Below are positions 37,692 through 46,111 of a stretch of DNA of 64,000 nucleotides, in pieces; the first letter of the stretch is position 1, and every line of letters begins with the position of its first letter. Below the pieces are notes generated by a model. The model saw only the letters and a program-made list of their open reading frames with translations, had not been told where the DNA came from and searched no databases. The translations under genes and the position numbers were made by a program. This DNA is from JAKPQE01 sp041397845 (lineage in GTDB: Bacteria > Pseudomonadota > Alphaproteobacteria > Rhizobiales > JAKPQE01). The stretch is taken from positions 55,846 to 119,845 of the forward strand of contig JAWKVW010000012.1 in NCBI GenBank assembly GCA_041397845.1, in the 5' to 3' direction.

Positions 37692-38741
37692 ATGACACTT
37701 CAACTCGCCGCGCTGGCCGCTTTCGGCTGGCAGAACAGCGACACATCGCAACTTTCCACCGAGGAAATCGAAACCTGCCAGCCAGTCCGGGTCATCGCCG
37801 TCGAGCGGTCCGGACTTCGGATTGCCGGACCCGGCATCGAGGCTGAAATCCCGCCCTTGCGAACCGGGGACGACGAGGGCACCGCAACCGTTGGCGACTG
37901 GCTGCTGCTTTGCGGCGAACCCTTGCGGCCGCGCCGCCTGCTCGCCCGCAAAAGCCTCCTGAAGCGACGGGCGCCCGGCACCGGCCGGCAAATTCAGTTG
38001 ATCGCGGCCAATGTCGACGTGCTGTTCATCGTCACCTCGTGCAATCAGGATTTCAACATCGCCCGGCTGGAGCGCTATCTGGCGCTGGCTCGCGAGGCTG
38101 GCACAACGCCGGTCATCCTGCTGACGAAGGCCGACCTTGCCGGCAACGCCGATGACTATCCCGGCGAGGCGGAGCGCACTCTGCCGGGCGTCTTCGCGCT
38201 GGCGCTCGACGCGCGGGCACCATCGGCCGCGGCGCAATTGCTGCCCTATTGGCGCGCCGGCCAGACGGCGGCGCTGGTCGGCTCGTCGGGGGTCGGCAAG
38301 TCGACGCTGATCAACACGCTGCTCGGGCGCGAGGCCATTGCCACGGGCGGCATCCGCGAGGACGACGCCAAGGGACGGCACACGACCACGAGCCGGGCGC
38401 TCTACCGGCTGGCGAACGGCGCCTGGCTGGTCGACACGCCGGGCATGCGGGAGCTGCAGCTCGCCGACGCCGAGGCCGGCATCTCGGCGGTGTTCGAGGA
38501 TATCGTGGCGCTCGGCCGGGACTGCCGGTTCAGCGATTGCCGGCACGAAAGCGAGCCGGGATGCGCGGTGCAGGCGGCGATTGCGGCCGGCGAGCTCGAT
38601 GCGGCGCGGCTGCAGCGCTGGCGGAAACTGCACCGGGAAGAGGCACACAACAGCGCCAGCCTTGCCGAGCGCCGGGCGAACGATCGCCGGTTCGGCAAGA
38701 TGGTGAAGCGCGTCATCGCCGAGAAGAAGCAACGCGAATGA
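37692..38741 (+). CDS. rsgA: Ribosome small subunit-dependent GTPase A
   Basis: Circularly permuted GTPase (349 residues) that checks late 30S maturation. An OB-fold N-terminal domain (to about residue 100) is followed by the permuted G motifs in order: LLTKADLAG (G4), then GSSGVGKSTLIN (G1), then VDTPGMREL (G3). The C-terminal zinc motif is in GRDCRFSDCRHESEPGCAV (Cys, Cys, His, Cys). It is functionally unrelated to phosphonates, yet lies on the opposite strand between the two halves of the phn locus. Confidence 0.95.
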   Translation: MTLQLAALAAFGWQNSDTSQLSTEEIETCQPVRVIAVERSGLRIAGPGIEAEIPPLRTGDDEGTATVGDWLLLCGEPLRPRRLLARKSLLKRRAPGTGRQIQLIAANVDVLFIVTSCNQDFNIARLERYLALAREAGTTPVILLTKADLAGNADDYPGEAERTLPGVFALALDARAPSAAAQLLPYWRAGQTAALVGSSGVGKSTLINTLLGREAIATGGIREDDAKGRHTTTSRALYRLANGAWLVDTPGMRELQLADAEAGISAVFEDIVALGRDCRFSDCRHESEPGCAVQAAIAAGELDAARLQRWRKLHREEAHNSASLAERRANDRRFGKMVKRVIAEKKQRE

Positions 38742-38763
38742 ACGCTGCGCGGCCGCGGCGGCG

Positions 38764-39402
38764 TCAGGTCAGGGCTTCATAGCGGGCGAGGAAATCCTCG
38801 ACCGTCAGGCGGCGGAAGTCGTCGAGCGCGGCGCCGATCCGTTCGTGCGGCCAATCCCACCAGGCAAGGCGGGCAAGGCGGTCGGCAATGTCGCGCGGGA
38901 AGCGATCGCGGATCGGCTTTGCCGGCACGCCGCCGACGATGGTGTAGGCCGGGACATCGCGGGAGACGACGGCGCCGGCGCCAATGACGGCACCGTTGCC
39001 GACCGTGACGCCGGGCAGAATGGTGGCGCCGTGGCCGATCCAGACATCGTTGCCGATGCGGACGGTATGTTCCCGGCGCCAGGCGAACAGCCCGTCGTCG
39101 AAATCCCGTCCGGGCCAGTAGTCGGCCGAGCGATAGGTGAAGTGGTGCTGGGTCGCCCGCCAGGTCGGATGGTTCGAGGCGTTGATGCGGACGGCGGAGG
39201 CGATCGAGCAGAACTTGCCGATCTCGGCGAACATCACGTCGCCGTCGCGCATGATGTAGCTGTAGTCGCCGATACTGCAGTGATGGAGGACGGTGCGCTC
39301 GCCGATCTCGGTGTAGCGGCCAAGGTCGGTTCCGACCACCTCGGCACCGGCGGCGATGAGCGGCGCTGTGCCGAGGCGGGTCGTCGGTTCAGCGCTGGTC
39401 AT
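38764..39402 (-). CDS. Hexapeptide-repeat acetyltransferase of the phn locus
   Basis: Left-handed beta-helix acetyltransferase, 212 residues, of the phosphonate-associated transferase-hexapeptide family (similar to xenobiotic acetyltransferases). Repeats such as IGNDVWIGHGATILPGVTVGNG, ending AYTIVGGVPAK, are evident, with the catalytic His region in INASNHPTWRATQHHF. Its ATG overlaps the phnL stop (ATGA), so it is part of the phnGHIJKL unit. It may detoxify aminophosphonates as PhnO does, though by a different fold; the substrate is not proven. Confidence 0.88.
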   Translation of the reverse strand: MTSAEPTTRLGTAPLIAAGAEVVGTDLGRYTEIGERTVLHHCSIGDYSYIMRDGDVMFAEIGKFCSIASAVRINASNHPTWRATQHHFTYRSADYWPGRDFDDGLFAWRREHTVRIGNDVWIGHGATILPGVTVGNGAVIGAGAVVSRDVPAYTIVGGVPAKPIRDRFPRDIADRLARLAWWDWPHERIGAALDDFRRLTVEDFLARYEALT

Positions 39403-40107
39403 GCCGCAAGCTCCGCCGCGAATGAGGTGACGTCGACGATCCGGTCAGCGACGCGGTCGCGCACATCGGCATCATGAAAGATGCCGAGGATGGCCGTTCC
39501 TGCCGCTTTCTTCCTCGTCGATGAGGCGAACAACGGCATCGCGGTTGGCGGCGTCGAGCGAAGCGGTCGGCTCGTCGAGAAGCAGGACCGGCCGCTCGGC
39601 GGCAAAACCCCTCGCAATGTTGACGCGTTGCTGCTCGCCGCCGGAAAAGGTGGCCGGCGGCAGGTTCCAGAGCCGCTGCGGCACGTTGAGGGCAGCAAGC
39701 AGCGTCTCGGCGCGGGCGGTCGCGGCATCGGGCGCGGCACCCTCGGCCAGCAAGGGTTCGCGCACCAGGTCGATTGCCGAAACACGCGGAATGGCCCGCA
39801 GGAACTGGCTGACATAGCCGAGCGTCGTGCGGCGCAGCTCGAGCACTTCGCGCGCCGCGGCGCGGGTAACATCGATCGTGCCCTCGTCGGCATGGACGAG
39901 GATCTCGCCGCGCTCGCAGCGGTAATTGCCGTAGACCATCTTCAGGATCGAGCTCTTGCCGGCGCCGGACGGCCCGCCAAGCACGGCGCATTCGCCGGCA
40001 GCGACGGCAAAGGAAACGCCGGAGACGACCGGCAGGCGCAATCCGTCCTGCAGATGCAGCGTGAACGACTTGGCCACATCGAAAAGTTCCAGCCTTGGCA
40101 GCTTCAT
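39399..40107 (-). pseudogene. phnL: Carbon-phosphorus lyase subunit PhnL, frameshifted
   Basis: ABC-type ATPase homologue that joins PhnGHI to make ribose 1-phosphonate 5-triphosphate from ATP and phosphonate. Walker A is GGPSGAGKSS, signature FSGGEQQRVNIARGF, and Walker B VLLLDEPTASLDA. The frame changes near 39500 within GAGGAAGAAAGC, after which GTAILGIFHDADVRDRVADR continues the PhnL C-terminus. The repaired size is about 235 residues. It starts 10 bases after the phnK stop. Confidence 0.9.
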
Positions 40108-40117
40108 GGGTTCGGCC

Positions 40118-40912
40118 TCAGACCTGAAGGATCGACGAGACGAGCAACTGGGTGTAGGCGGCCTGCGGATCGTCGAGGACCTGATCGGTCAGCCCCTCCT
40201 CGATGACCGCGCCGCCCTTCATCACCAGCATGCGATGCGACAGCAGGCGGGCAACGGCGAGATCGTGCGTGACGATGATCGCCGAGAGGCCAAGCTCGGC
40301 GACGAGACCGCGCAGAAGATCGAGCAGACGGGCCTGAACGGAAACGTCGAGGCCGCCGGTCGGCTCGTCCATGAAAACGAGCCTTGGACCGGTGACGAGA
40401 TTGCGGGCGATCTGCAGGCGCTGGCGCATGCCGCCGGAAAACGAGCGCGGATCATCGTCGATGCGGTCGGCGGCGATCTCGACCCGGCCGAGCCAGTCGG
40501 TCGCCTTCTCCCGGATCGCGCCGTAGTGGCGGTCGCCGACAGCCATCAGGCGCTCGCCGACATTGCCGCCGGCCGAGACCGTCATGCGCAGGCCGTCGAT
40601 CGGGTTCTGGTGAACGAAGCCCCAGTCGGTTCGCATCAAGAGGCGCCGCTCGGCCTCGGACAGCGAATAGAGGCTGCGCAAATGGCCGTCGCGGGTGCGA
40701 TATTCGATGGTGCCGGCCGTCGGCAGCAGGCGGGTCGAGAGGCAGTTGAGCAGGGTCGACTTGCCGGAACCCGATTCACCGACGATGGCCAGAACCTCGC
40801 CGGGCCAGAGGTCGAAGGAAATGTCGGCGCATCCCGTGCGGTGACCGTAAAGTTTGGTGATGCCGCGGGCGCGGAGCAACGGCATCTCGTCTGTTGCAAC
40901 GGAAACGCTCAC
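40118..40912 (-). CDS. phnK: Carbon-phosphorus lyase system protein PhnK
   Basis: ABC-type ATPase homologue (264 residues) that docks onto the PhnGHIJ core. Motifs: Walker A GESGSGKST, WGFVHQNPIDGLRM, signature FSGGMRQRLQIARNL, Walker B LVFMDEPTGGLDV, and the IIVTHDLAVA switch. The GTG start at 40912 overlaps the phnJ stop (GTGA), giving translational coupling. Upstream in-frame starts would lie antisense in phase inside phnJ and are not supported. Confidence 0.95.
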   Translation of the reverse strand: MSVSVATDEMPLLRARGITKLYGHRTGCADISFDLWPGEVLAIVGESGSGKSTLLNCLSTRLLPTAGTIEYRTRDGHLRSLYSLSEAERRLLMRTDWGFVHQNPIDGLRMTVSAGGNVGERLMAVGDRHYGAIREKATDWLGRVEIAADRIDDDPRSFSGGMRQRLQIARNLVTGPRLVFMDEPTGGLDVSVQARLLDLLRGLVAELGLSAIIVTHDLAVARLLSHRMLVMKGGAVIEEGLTDQVLDDPQAAYTQLLVSSILQV

Positions 40913-41805
40913 GACGCGCACTCCCCTTCCGCGCTCCAGACCGGCGTCGCGCCGGCGGTGCCGACGTGGCCCTCGGCGCGCCGCGTCTCGCAATGATTGC
41001 TGTCGGAACAGACGAACATGCGCCCGCCCCGGTCGTCGACGATGACCTCGTCGAGGAAGACGCCTTCGGCGCCGCAGAGCGCGCACGGGGCGTCAAACTC
41101 CTGCACGGAGAACGGATGATCGTCGAAGTCGAGGCTGACGACCTCGGTGTGCGGCGGAATGGCGTAAATGCGCTTCTCGCGGCCGGCGCCAAAGAGCTGC
41201 AAGGCCGGCGAGCGGTGCATTTTCGGATTGTCGAATTTCGGCGTCGGCGACGGGTCCATGACATAGCGGCCGGCGACCTTGACCGGATAGGCATAGGTCG
41301 TCGCGATATGGCCGTGGCGGGCGATGTCCTCGTAGAGCTTGACGTGCATGAGGCCGTATTCCTCGAGGGCGTGCATGGTGCGCGTTTCGGTTTCGCGCGG
41401 CTCGAGGAAGCGCAGCGGTTCGGGAATCGGCACCTGGTAGACGAGGATCTGGCCGGCTTTCAGCGGCGTTTCGGGAATGCGATGGCGGGTCTGGATGACG
41501 GTCGCCTCGTTCGTGTCCGTTGTCGTTCGCACATTGCTCGTGCGCACGAAAAAGGCGCGGATCGAGACGGCATTGGTGGTGTCGTCGGACCCCTGATCGA
41601 TGACCTTCAGGACGTCGTCCGGACCGATGACGGCCGCCGTCACCTGTACGCCGCCGGTGCCCCAGCCATAGGGCATCGGCATCTCGCGCGAGGCGAAGGG
41701 CACCTGATAGCCGGGGATGGCGATCGCCTTCAGGATGGCGCGGCGGATCATCCGCTTCGTCTGCTCATCAAGATAGGCAAAATTGTAGGCGCCTTCGGCA
41801 CGCAT
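40909..41805 (-). CDS. phnJ: Carbon-phosphorus lyase subunit PhnJ
   Basis: Radical-SAM C-P bond lyase (298 residues), cleaving ribose 1-methylphosphonate 5-phosphate to the cyclic phosphate and methane. The cysteine-rich C-terminal region (PCALCGAEG, then FVCSDSNHC) supplies the [4Fe-4S] ligands and the catalytic thiyl cysteine in this family. N-terminal YNFAYLDEQTKRMIRRAILKA and PMPYGWGTGG are PhnJ motifs. About 280 bases separate it from phnI, an unusually large gap that holds a plus-strand small ORF. Confidence 0.96.
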   Translation of the reverse strand: MRAEGAYNFAYLDEQTKRMIRRAILKAIAIPGYQVPFASREMPMPYGWGTGGVQVTAAVIGPDDVLKVIDQGSDDTTNAVSIRAFFVRTSNVRTTTDTNEATVIQTRHRIPETPLKAGQILVYQVPIPEPLRFLEPRETETRTMHALEEYGLMHVKLYEDIARHGHIATTYAYPVKVAGRYVMDPSPTPKFDNPKMHRSPALQLFGAGREKRIYAIPPHTEVVSLDFDDHPFSVQEFDAPCALCGAEGVFLDEVIVDDRGGRMFVCSDSNHCETRRAEGHVGTAGATPVWSAEGECAS

Positions 41806-41855
41806 CCTTAACAGCCTTTCCCTAGAATAACGCCGGCAAAAGATGGGAGGGCGTC

Positions 41856-42071
41856 ATGGATGTCATTCGGCAGTTCCTTGCGGAGCATTCGCCGGTCTGG
41901 CTGCACCCCTGGCTTGTCGAGGGGAACGGCTGGATCGGTCTTGGCCTTGCCGGTTTGTTGGCGATCGTGTTTCGCAACAAGCTCGGCTTCGGCGACACGA
42001 GCCTTGGCTGGATCGGCGACGGCGGCTACTACGATGCCGACTGTGACGGTGGCGGCGACGGCGGCGACTGA
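41856..42071 (+). CDS. Small membrane protein encoded antisense within the phn operon gap
   Basis: A 71-residue ORF on the plus strand in the gap between phnI and phnJ. GGGAGG sits 6 bases before the ATG. It has an N-terminal amphipathic part (MDVIRQFLAEHSPVWLHPWL), a short membrane segment (WIGLGLAGLLAIVF) and a Gly/Asp-rich tail with one cysteine (GDGGYYDADCDGGGDGG). Similar small proteins with Gly/Asp/Cys tails exist in alphaproteobacteria, but I know no function. Its direction opposes the phn genes. Confidence 0.6.
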   Translation: MDVIRQFLAEHSPVWLHPWLVEGNGWIGLGLAGLLAIVFRNKLGFGDTSLGWIGDGGYYDADCDGGGDGGD

Positions 42072-42085
42072 GCCGCGCGGCGCGA

Positions 42086-43201
42086 TCATTCCGCCGCCTC
42101 CCGGGTCTGCGCCCCGGCTTCGTCGGTCGCGGCCTTTTCGGCGTGCTCCCGGCGCATGCGGCGAACCAGCTCCAGCTCCGACTGGAAATCGACATAGTGC
42201 GGCAGCTTCAGATGTTCGACGAAGCCCGTCGCCTGAATGTTGTCGGAATGCGACAGCACGAATTCCTCGTCCTGGGCCGGGGCGACGAGCTCCTCGCCGA
42301 GTTCGCGCCAGCGCAGCGCCCTGTCGACGAGGGCCATGGCGATCGCCTTGCGCTCGGACTGGCCGAAGACCAGCCCGTAGCCGCGCGTGAACTGCGGCGG
42401 CACCTTCGCCGACCCCTTGAACTGGTTGATCATCTGGCACTCGGTGACGCTGACGCGGCCAAGCGGAACAGCGAATCCGAGGTCCTCGACGAAGAACTCG
42501 ACCTCAACCTCGCCAAAGCGAATTTCGCCGGCAAAGGGGTGTGAGCGGGCGTAGCCGCGCTGGGTCGAATAGCCAAGGGCGAGAAGGAAACCCTCGTCGC
42601 CACGCGCCAGATTCTGCAGGCGGATATCGCGATCGACCGGGAATTCCAGCGGCGTTCGGGTCAGGTCGCCCGGTTCGGCATCGGCGGCGCTGTCGCCCGT
42701 CACTTCGACAAGGCCTTCAGCGGCGAGGAGATCGGTGACGCGCGGTGCCGATTCCTGCGGCGCCTCGCGGCGCACGGGCGCTTCGGCATCGCCATCGGCG
42801 GCAAGTGCGAAATCGATGAGGCGGTGGGTGTAGTCGAAGGTCGGGCCGAGCAACTGGCCGCCGGGCAGATCCTTGAAGGTCGCCGAAATTCGCCGCTCGA
42901 TCCGCATCGCGGCGGTGTCGACCGGTTCGCTCGCGCCGAAGCGCGGCAGGGTCGTGCGATAGGCGCGGATGAGAAAGATCGCCTCGATGAGATCGCCGCG
43001 CGCCTGCTTGATGGCAAGGGCGGCAAGCTCGCGATCGAACAGCGACCCCTCCGTCATGACCCGGTCGACGGACTGGGCAAGCTGCCCGACGATCTGGGCG
43101 AGGGTCAGATCGGGAACCGACCGGTCGCCGCGGCGGCGGTCGGCAAGCAGCGCATGGGCGTTGGCGATGGCCTTTTCGCCACCCTTGACGGCGACATACA
43201 T
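42086..43201 (-). CDS. phnI: Carbon-phosphorus lyase subunit PhnI
   Basis: PhnI (371 residues), the nucleosidase-type subunit that with PhnG, PhnH and PhnL transfers phosphonate to ribose, displacing adenine from ATP. Family stretches are MYVAVKGGEKAIANAHALL at the start, QLAQSVDRVMTEGSLFDREL, and late GYGLVFGQSERKAIAMALVDRAL and EFVLSHSDNIQATGFVEHLKLPHYVDF (key residues only). It is 3 bases after the phnH stop. The acidic alanine-rich C-terminal tail is typical of rhizobial forms. Confidence 0.96.
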   Translation of the reverse strand: MYVAVKGGEKAIANAHALLADRRRGDRSVPDLTLAQIVGQLAQSVDRVMTEGSLFDRELAALAIKQARGDLIEAIFLIRAYRTTLPRFGASEPVDTAAMRIERRISATFKDLPGGQLLGPTFDYTHRLIDFALAADGDAEAPVRREAPQESAPRVTDLLAAEGLVEVTGDSAADAEPGDLTRTPLEFPVDRDIRLQNLARGDEGFLLALGYSTQRGYARSHPFAGEIRFGEVEVEFFVEDLGFAVPLGRVSVTECQMINQFKGSAKVPPQFTRGYGLVFGQSERKAIAMALVDRALRWRELGEELVAPAQDEEFVLSHSDNIQATGFVEHLKLPHYVDFQSELELVRRMRREHAEKAATDEAGAQTREAAE

Positions 43202-43204
43202 CAG

Positions 43205-43798
43205 TCAGCCCTCCAGGATCGGCCGGGTCGAGCGCGGCAGGGCAGCGACGGCATCGGGCGAGCAGAAGATCATGTCGACGCCAAGGGGAAAGGCGGCATT
43301 GTTCCGGGCCCAGCTTGCCCAGAAGCCGCCCGGCAGGGGCATCGCGGCAAAACGGACCTCGCCGGCGATGCCCGGGCCGGAAAGCCGTTGACCGGCAGCG
43401 CCGGTGATCGCCTCCACCTCGACGATGATGGTCGCGGAGCGGTCCGGATAGTCCGGTACGCCCTGCGGAAAGACCGAGAGCGGCGGCATGGCCGAGATGT
43501 CGCCGACGATGGCGAATTCGGCACCGTCAACCGAATCGGTCATGCGGCAGCCGGTGTGAAAGCGCAGCCAGTCGGCAATATCGCGCTGGCGGGCAAGGCG
43601 CTCGTCGAGCCAGACGGCGGTCTCGAAGTCGACGAGCGTGAGCAGCACCGCCGCGGTCGTCGGCAGCAGTCCGGCCGGGGCCGGGGCGCGGGCCGACAGG
43701 GCCACCGGCTGGCCGGGTTCGGCCATCGCGGCGGCAACCGCGCGGAAGGTCGCCTGCGCCTCGAATACGGGATCGGAGAAACCGGCTGCGAGCACCAT
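43205..43798 (-). CDS. phnH: Carbon-phosphorus lyase subunit PhnH
   Basis: PhnH (197 residues), a core subunit of the C-P lyase complex with a PLP-transferase-like fold but no PLP. Typical features are the start GFSDPVFEAQATFRAVAAAMAEPG, then LLTLVDFETAVWLDE, and the late PLGVDMIFCSPDAVAALPRSTR. Its ATG overlaps the phnG stop by one base (TGATG), showing translational coupling. Confidence 0.95.
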   Translation of the reverse strand: MVLAAGFSDPVFEAQATFRAVAAAMAEPGQPVALSARAPAPAGLLPTTAAVLLTLVDFETAVWLDERLARQRDIADWLRFHTGCRMTDSVDGAEFAIVGDISAMPPLSVFPQGVPDYPDRSATIIVEVEAITGAAGQRLSGPGIAGEVRFAAMPLPGGFWASWARNNAAFPLGVDMIFCSPDAVAALPRSTRPILEG

Positions 43799-44271
43799 CA
43801 GTCTTCTCCCCTGACGAGCGTGAAGAAATCGACGCGGGTGGCGGCGGTCTCCGCTGCCACCCGGGCATCGCCCTCGGCGATGCCGTCGCGGATCGGCCGG
43901 AGGACATCCTCCTCCTCGACACGGGTCCGGGCGTCGCCTCGCCAGAGCGCATCGAAAATGGCGGCCAGCCGGGCTTCTTGCCGGTCGCGACCCAGCACAT
44001 AGCCATGGCCGATGGCGGCGCCGAGGCGAACGGTCGCCCGCGTCACGGTCGCCTCGCCGAAATTGAAGGGCTGGCCATCGCCGCCGATGCGGCCGCGCAG
44101 CATGACAAGGCCGGTTTCGGGGTTGCGGATGTCGTCGACCTCGGGCTTTTCCGGCCAGGTCTCCCAGGCCGCCGAGAGATCGGCGGTCGAAGCCATGGCA
44201 AGGATGCGCATGGCTTCCTGCCGGCTGGCAATCCTGGCTCCGTCGCCGTCGTCGAAACGCATGTCGACCAT
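43798..44271 (-). CDS. phnG: Carbon-phosphorus lyase subunit PhnG
   Basis: PhnG (157 residues from the ATG at 44271), the first subunit of the phnGHIJKL unit. Motifs are ASRQEAMRILAMASTADL, VDDIRNPETGLVMLRGRIGG, FNFGEATVTRATVRLG and HGYVLGRDRQEARLAA. In-frame starts at 44373 and 44262 are possible; the upstream one lacks PhnG-like sequence. No phnF (GntR) repressor gene is present. The 130 bases before it hold a hairpin after phoD and presumably its own promoter. Confidence 0.93.
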   Translation of the reverse strand: MVDMRFDDGDGARIASRQEAMRILAMASTADLSAAWETWPEKPEVDDIRNPETGLVMLRGRIGGDGQPFNFGEATVTRATVRLGAAIGHGYVLGRDRQEARLAAIFDALWRGDARTRVEEEDVLRPIRDGIAEGDARVAAETAATRVDFFTLVRGED

Positions 44272-44363
44272 ATCCAAACGTATCCCGTCCTGACTGGATC
44301 GTCTGGATAGTTGCTGCCGGTGACACTCTTCGATGATGCATCCATTTTGCCGGCGAATGGAAT

Positions 44364-44383
44364 GGGCCGGCAAACGCCGGCCC
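44364..44383 (-). terminator. Hairpin after phoD
   Basis: Perfect 8-bp stem GGGCCGGC/GCCGGCCC with loop AAAC, 19 bases after the phoD stop; on the minus strand it is followed by ATTCCATTC. The T run is weak, so termination may be partial. Confidence 0.5.
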
Positions 44384-44401
44384 CTCCCCTTGTCCAGTCG
44401 T

Positions 44402-45953
44402 TCAGGCGCGTTCCGGCTTCAGGGTCACCGAGTAGAGATCGTTGTCGGCGACATCGCGGATGTTGACCGTCATGTCCTCGCTGTCGCCGTCGATCGTCAC
44501 CTTGCCGAAGAACTGCATGCCGTCCAGGGCGGCAGGTTGGCGCCCTGTTCCCTGGTCGGCGCCTTCTTGGAAGGCGACCTGCGGACCAAAAGTGTTGCCG
44601 CCGAGGTCGTTCGCCGAAGGTTCCGGTATGGAAGGGCCGGTGACGAACTCCCAGAACGGTTCGAAGTCCTGAACTGCGCCTTCTGCGGGTCGTAGTAGTG
44701 CGCAGCGGCGTAGTGGACGTCGGCGGTCAGCCAGACGACGTTGCGTGGATCGCGGCATGCTTGATGAAGGAAAGCAGGCGGGCTGTCTCGATTTCGCGAC
44801 CCTTCGCCGGACCGTCACCATTGGCCATGTTCTCGAAGTTGTCGCCGTCGCGCACCACAAGGCCGATCGGCATGTCGGAGGCAATGACTTTCCAGGTCGC
44901 GGTCGAGGCGTGGCCAGCGCGCTTCAGCCAGGCAACCTGCTCGGCGCCGAGGAAGCGAACGCGTCGGTCTCGTCATCCTTGCCGTTGGCGTTGCGGTAGG
45001 TACGCATGTCGAGGAAGAACATGTCGAGCGACGGGCCGTAGGAGACCTTGCGGTAGATCCGGCCGGTTCGCATCGACATTCCGCGGCGCAGCGGCGATTC
45101 GAGAAGGCGCGATTGGCGCGGGCGGCGAGCAGCGACGACGACTTGACGGTATAGCGGTCGTCGGCCAGCAGCATCTCGCCGGGATACCAGTTGTACCAGG
45201 ACCTGTACGTCCCACTGGTAAAAAGACCGGCAATGGCAGAATTGGTACGGACATGCTCGTCGAGCATGTTGTATTTCCAGTTGCTCGCGGAACTCGGCCA
45301 GCGTCTCGGCGACCTCGACTTCTCGGGGCGTCGTGACGTTCTTCCGATCTCGCCGTTCGGCATCTTCTTTCCGCCTCGATCGCACCGTCGCAATAGACGG
45401 TGTCGCCGGAGTGGATGAAGAAGTCGGGGTCGGGCAAGCATGGTCTTGTAGGCCAGCATGCCGCCCCGATCGAGGTCGATGCCCCAGCCCTGACCGGCGG
45501 TGTCGCGCCCGAAAGAATCACCGCGCGGTGATGGTCTGCGATCTGACGGTGGTGCGCAGATGCCCGGTCATCGGCTCGCTCTCGGCGGCCATGGTGGCAA
45601 GATCGGCGAAACGGACCGATAGAAGATGCTGTCGGTCACAGGCCGGTGACGTCGAGCTTGCCGGCAAAGCCGGTCGCCTCGCCGACATCGAGGAACGGCA
45701 TGCGGGCGTTGGCAAAGTCCGGACGGGTGGCGATTTCGACCATCATGCGGGCATCGCGATCGGCCCTTGCCCAGAGGATGGCGCGGCCGGCGTCGACGTC
45801 GCCGGACTGCAGACCATGGGTGATGACGGGCCGGTCGCCGGCGCGGGACAGGGCCGGCATGGCCAGGCTGCCGGCGACGAAAACACCGCCGGCGGCGGAC
45901 GTCTGAAGAAAGCGGCGGCGCGAAAGGCCGCCCCGGATTTTCGTGCGATACAT
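44402..45953 (-). pseudogene. phoD: Alkaline phosphatase PhoD, frameshifted
   Basis: Tat-exported Ca/Fe-dependent phosphodiesterase/monoesterase, about 517 residues after repair, the usual PhoD size. The Tat motif is GGLSRRRFLQTSAAGG at the N-terminus, then ITHGLQSGDVDAGRAILWARADRDARM. The C-terminus FWEFVTGPSIPE, LGGNTFGPQVAFQ and LQFFGKVTIDG-like stretch, then YSVTLKPERA, is characteristic. At least six frame changes lie between about 45640 and 44530. The position upstream of phnG and three Pho-box heptamers fit a phosphate-starvation role. Confidence 0.87.
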
Positions 45954-46033
45954 GCTAAAGCCTCCTGCATGCGCCAAGGGAATCTCGCGGGCGGCAATGT
46001 GCAGAAGACGCATGTCCGTTTGATCGCCGGGCG

Positions 46034-46073
46034 GTGACAGCGCGGCGACAAGTTGACGGCATCCGGATGACAG
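46034..46073 (-). promoter_or_regulatory. Candidate Pho boxes before phoD
   Basis: On the minus strand CTGTCAT (46073-46067), TTGTCGC (46051-46045) and CTGTCAC (46040-46034) lie at 0, 22 and 33 bases, all in 11-base phase as PhoB sites require. They are 81-120 bases before the phoD start. Confidence 0.7.
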
Positions 46074-46111
46074 CAGATGGCCGATGCGTGCCGGGCGTCC
46101 GGGCGCGGACG

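Noticed and set aside
37260..38732. N-terminal extension of phnC reaching under rsgA
   Set aside because: The extension is antisense to rsgA; PhnC homology begins at 37259 and a Pho box lies upstream of it.
44284..44340. Pho box before phnG
   Set aside because: GTGTCAC and CATCAT are present on the minus strand, but their spacing is not the required 11-base phase.
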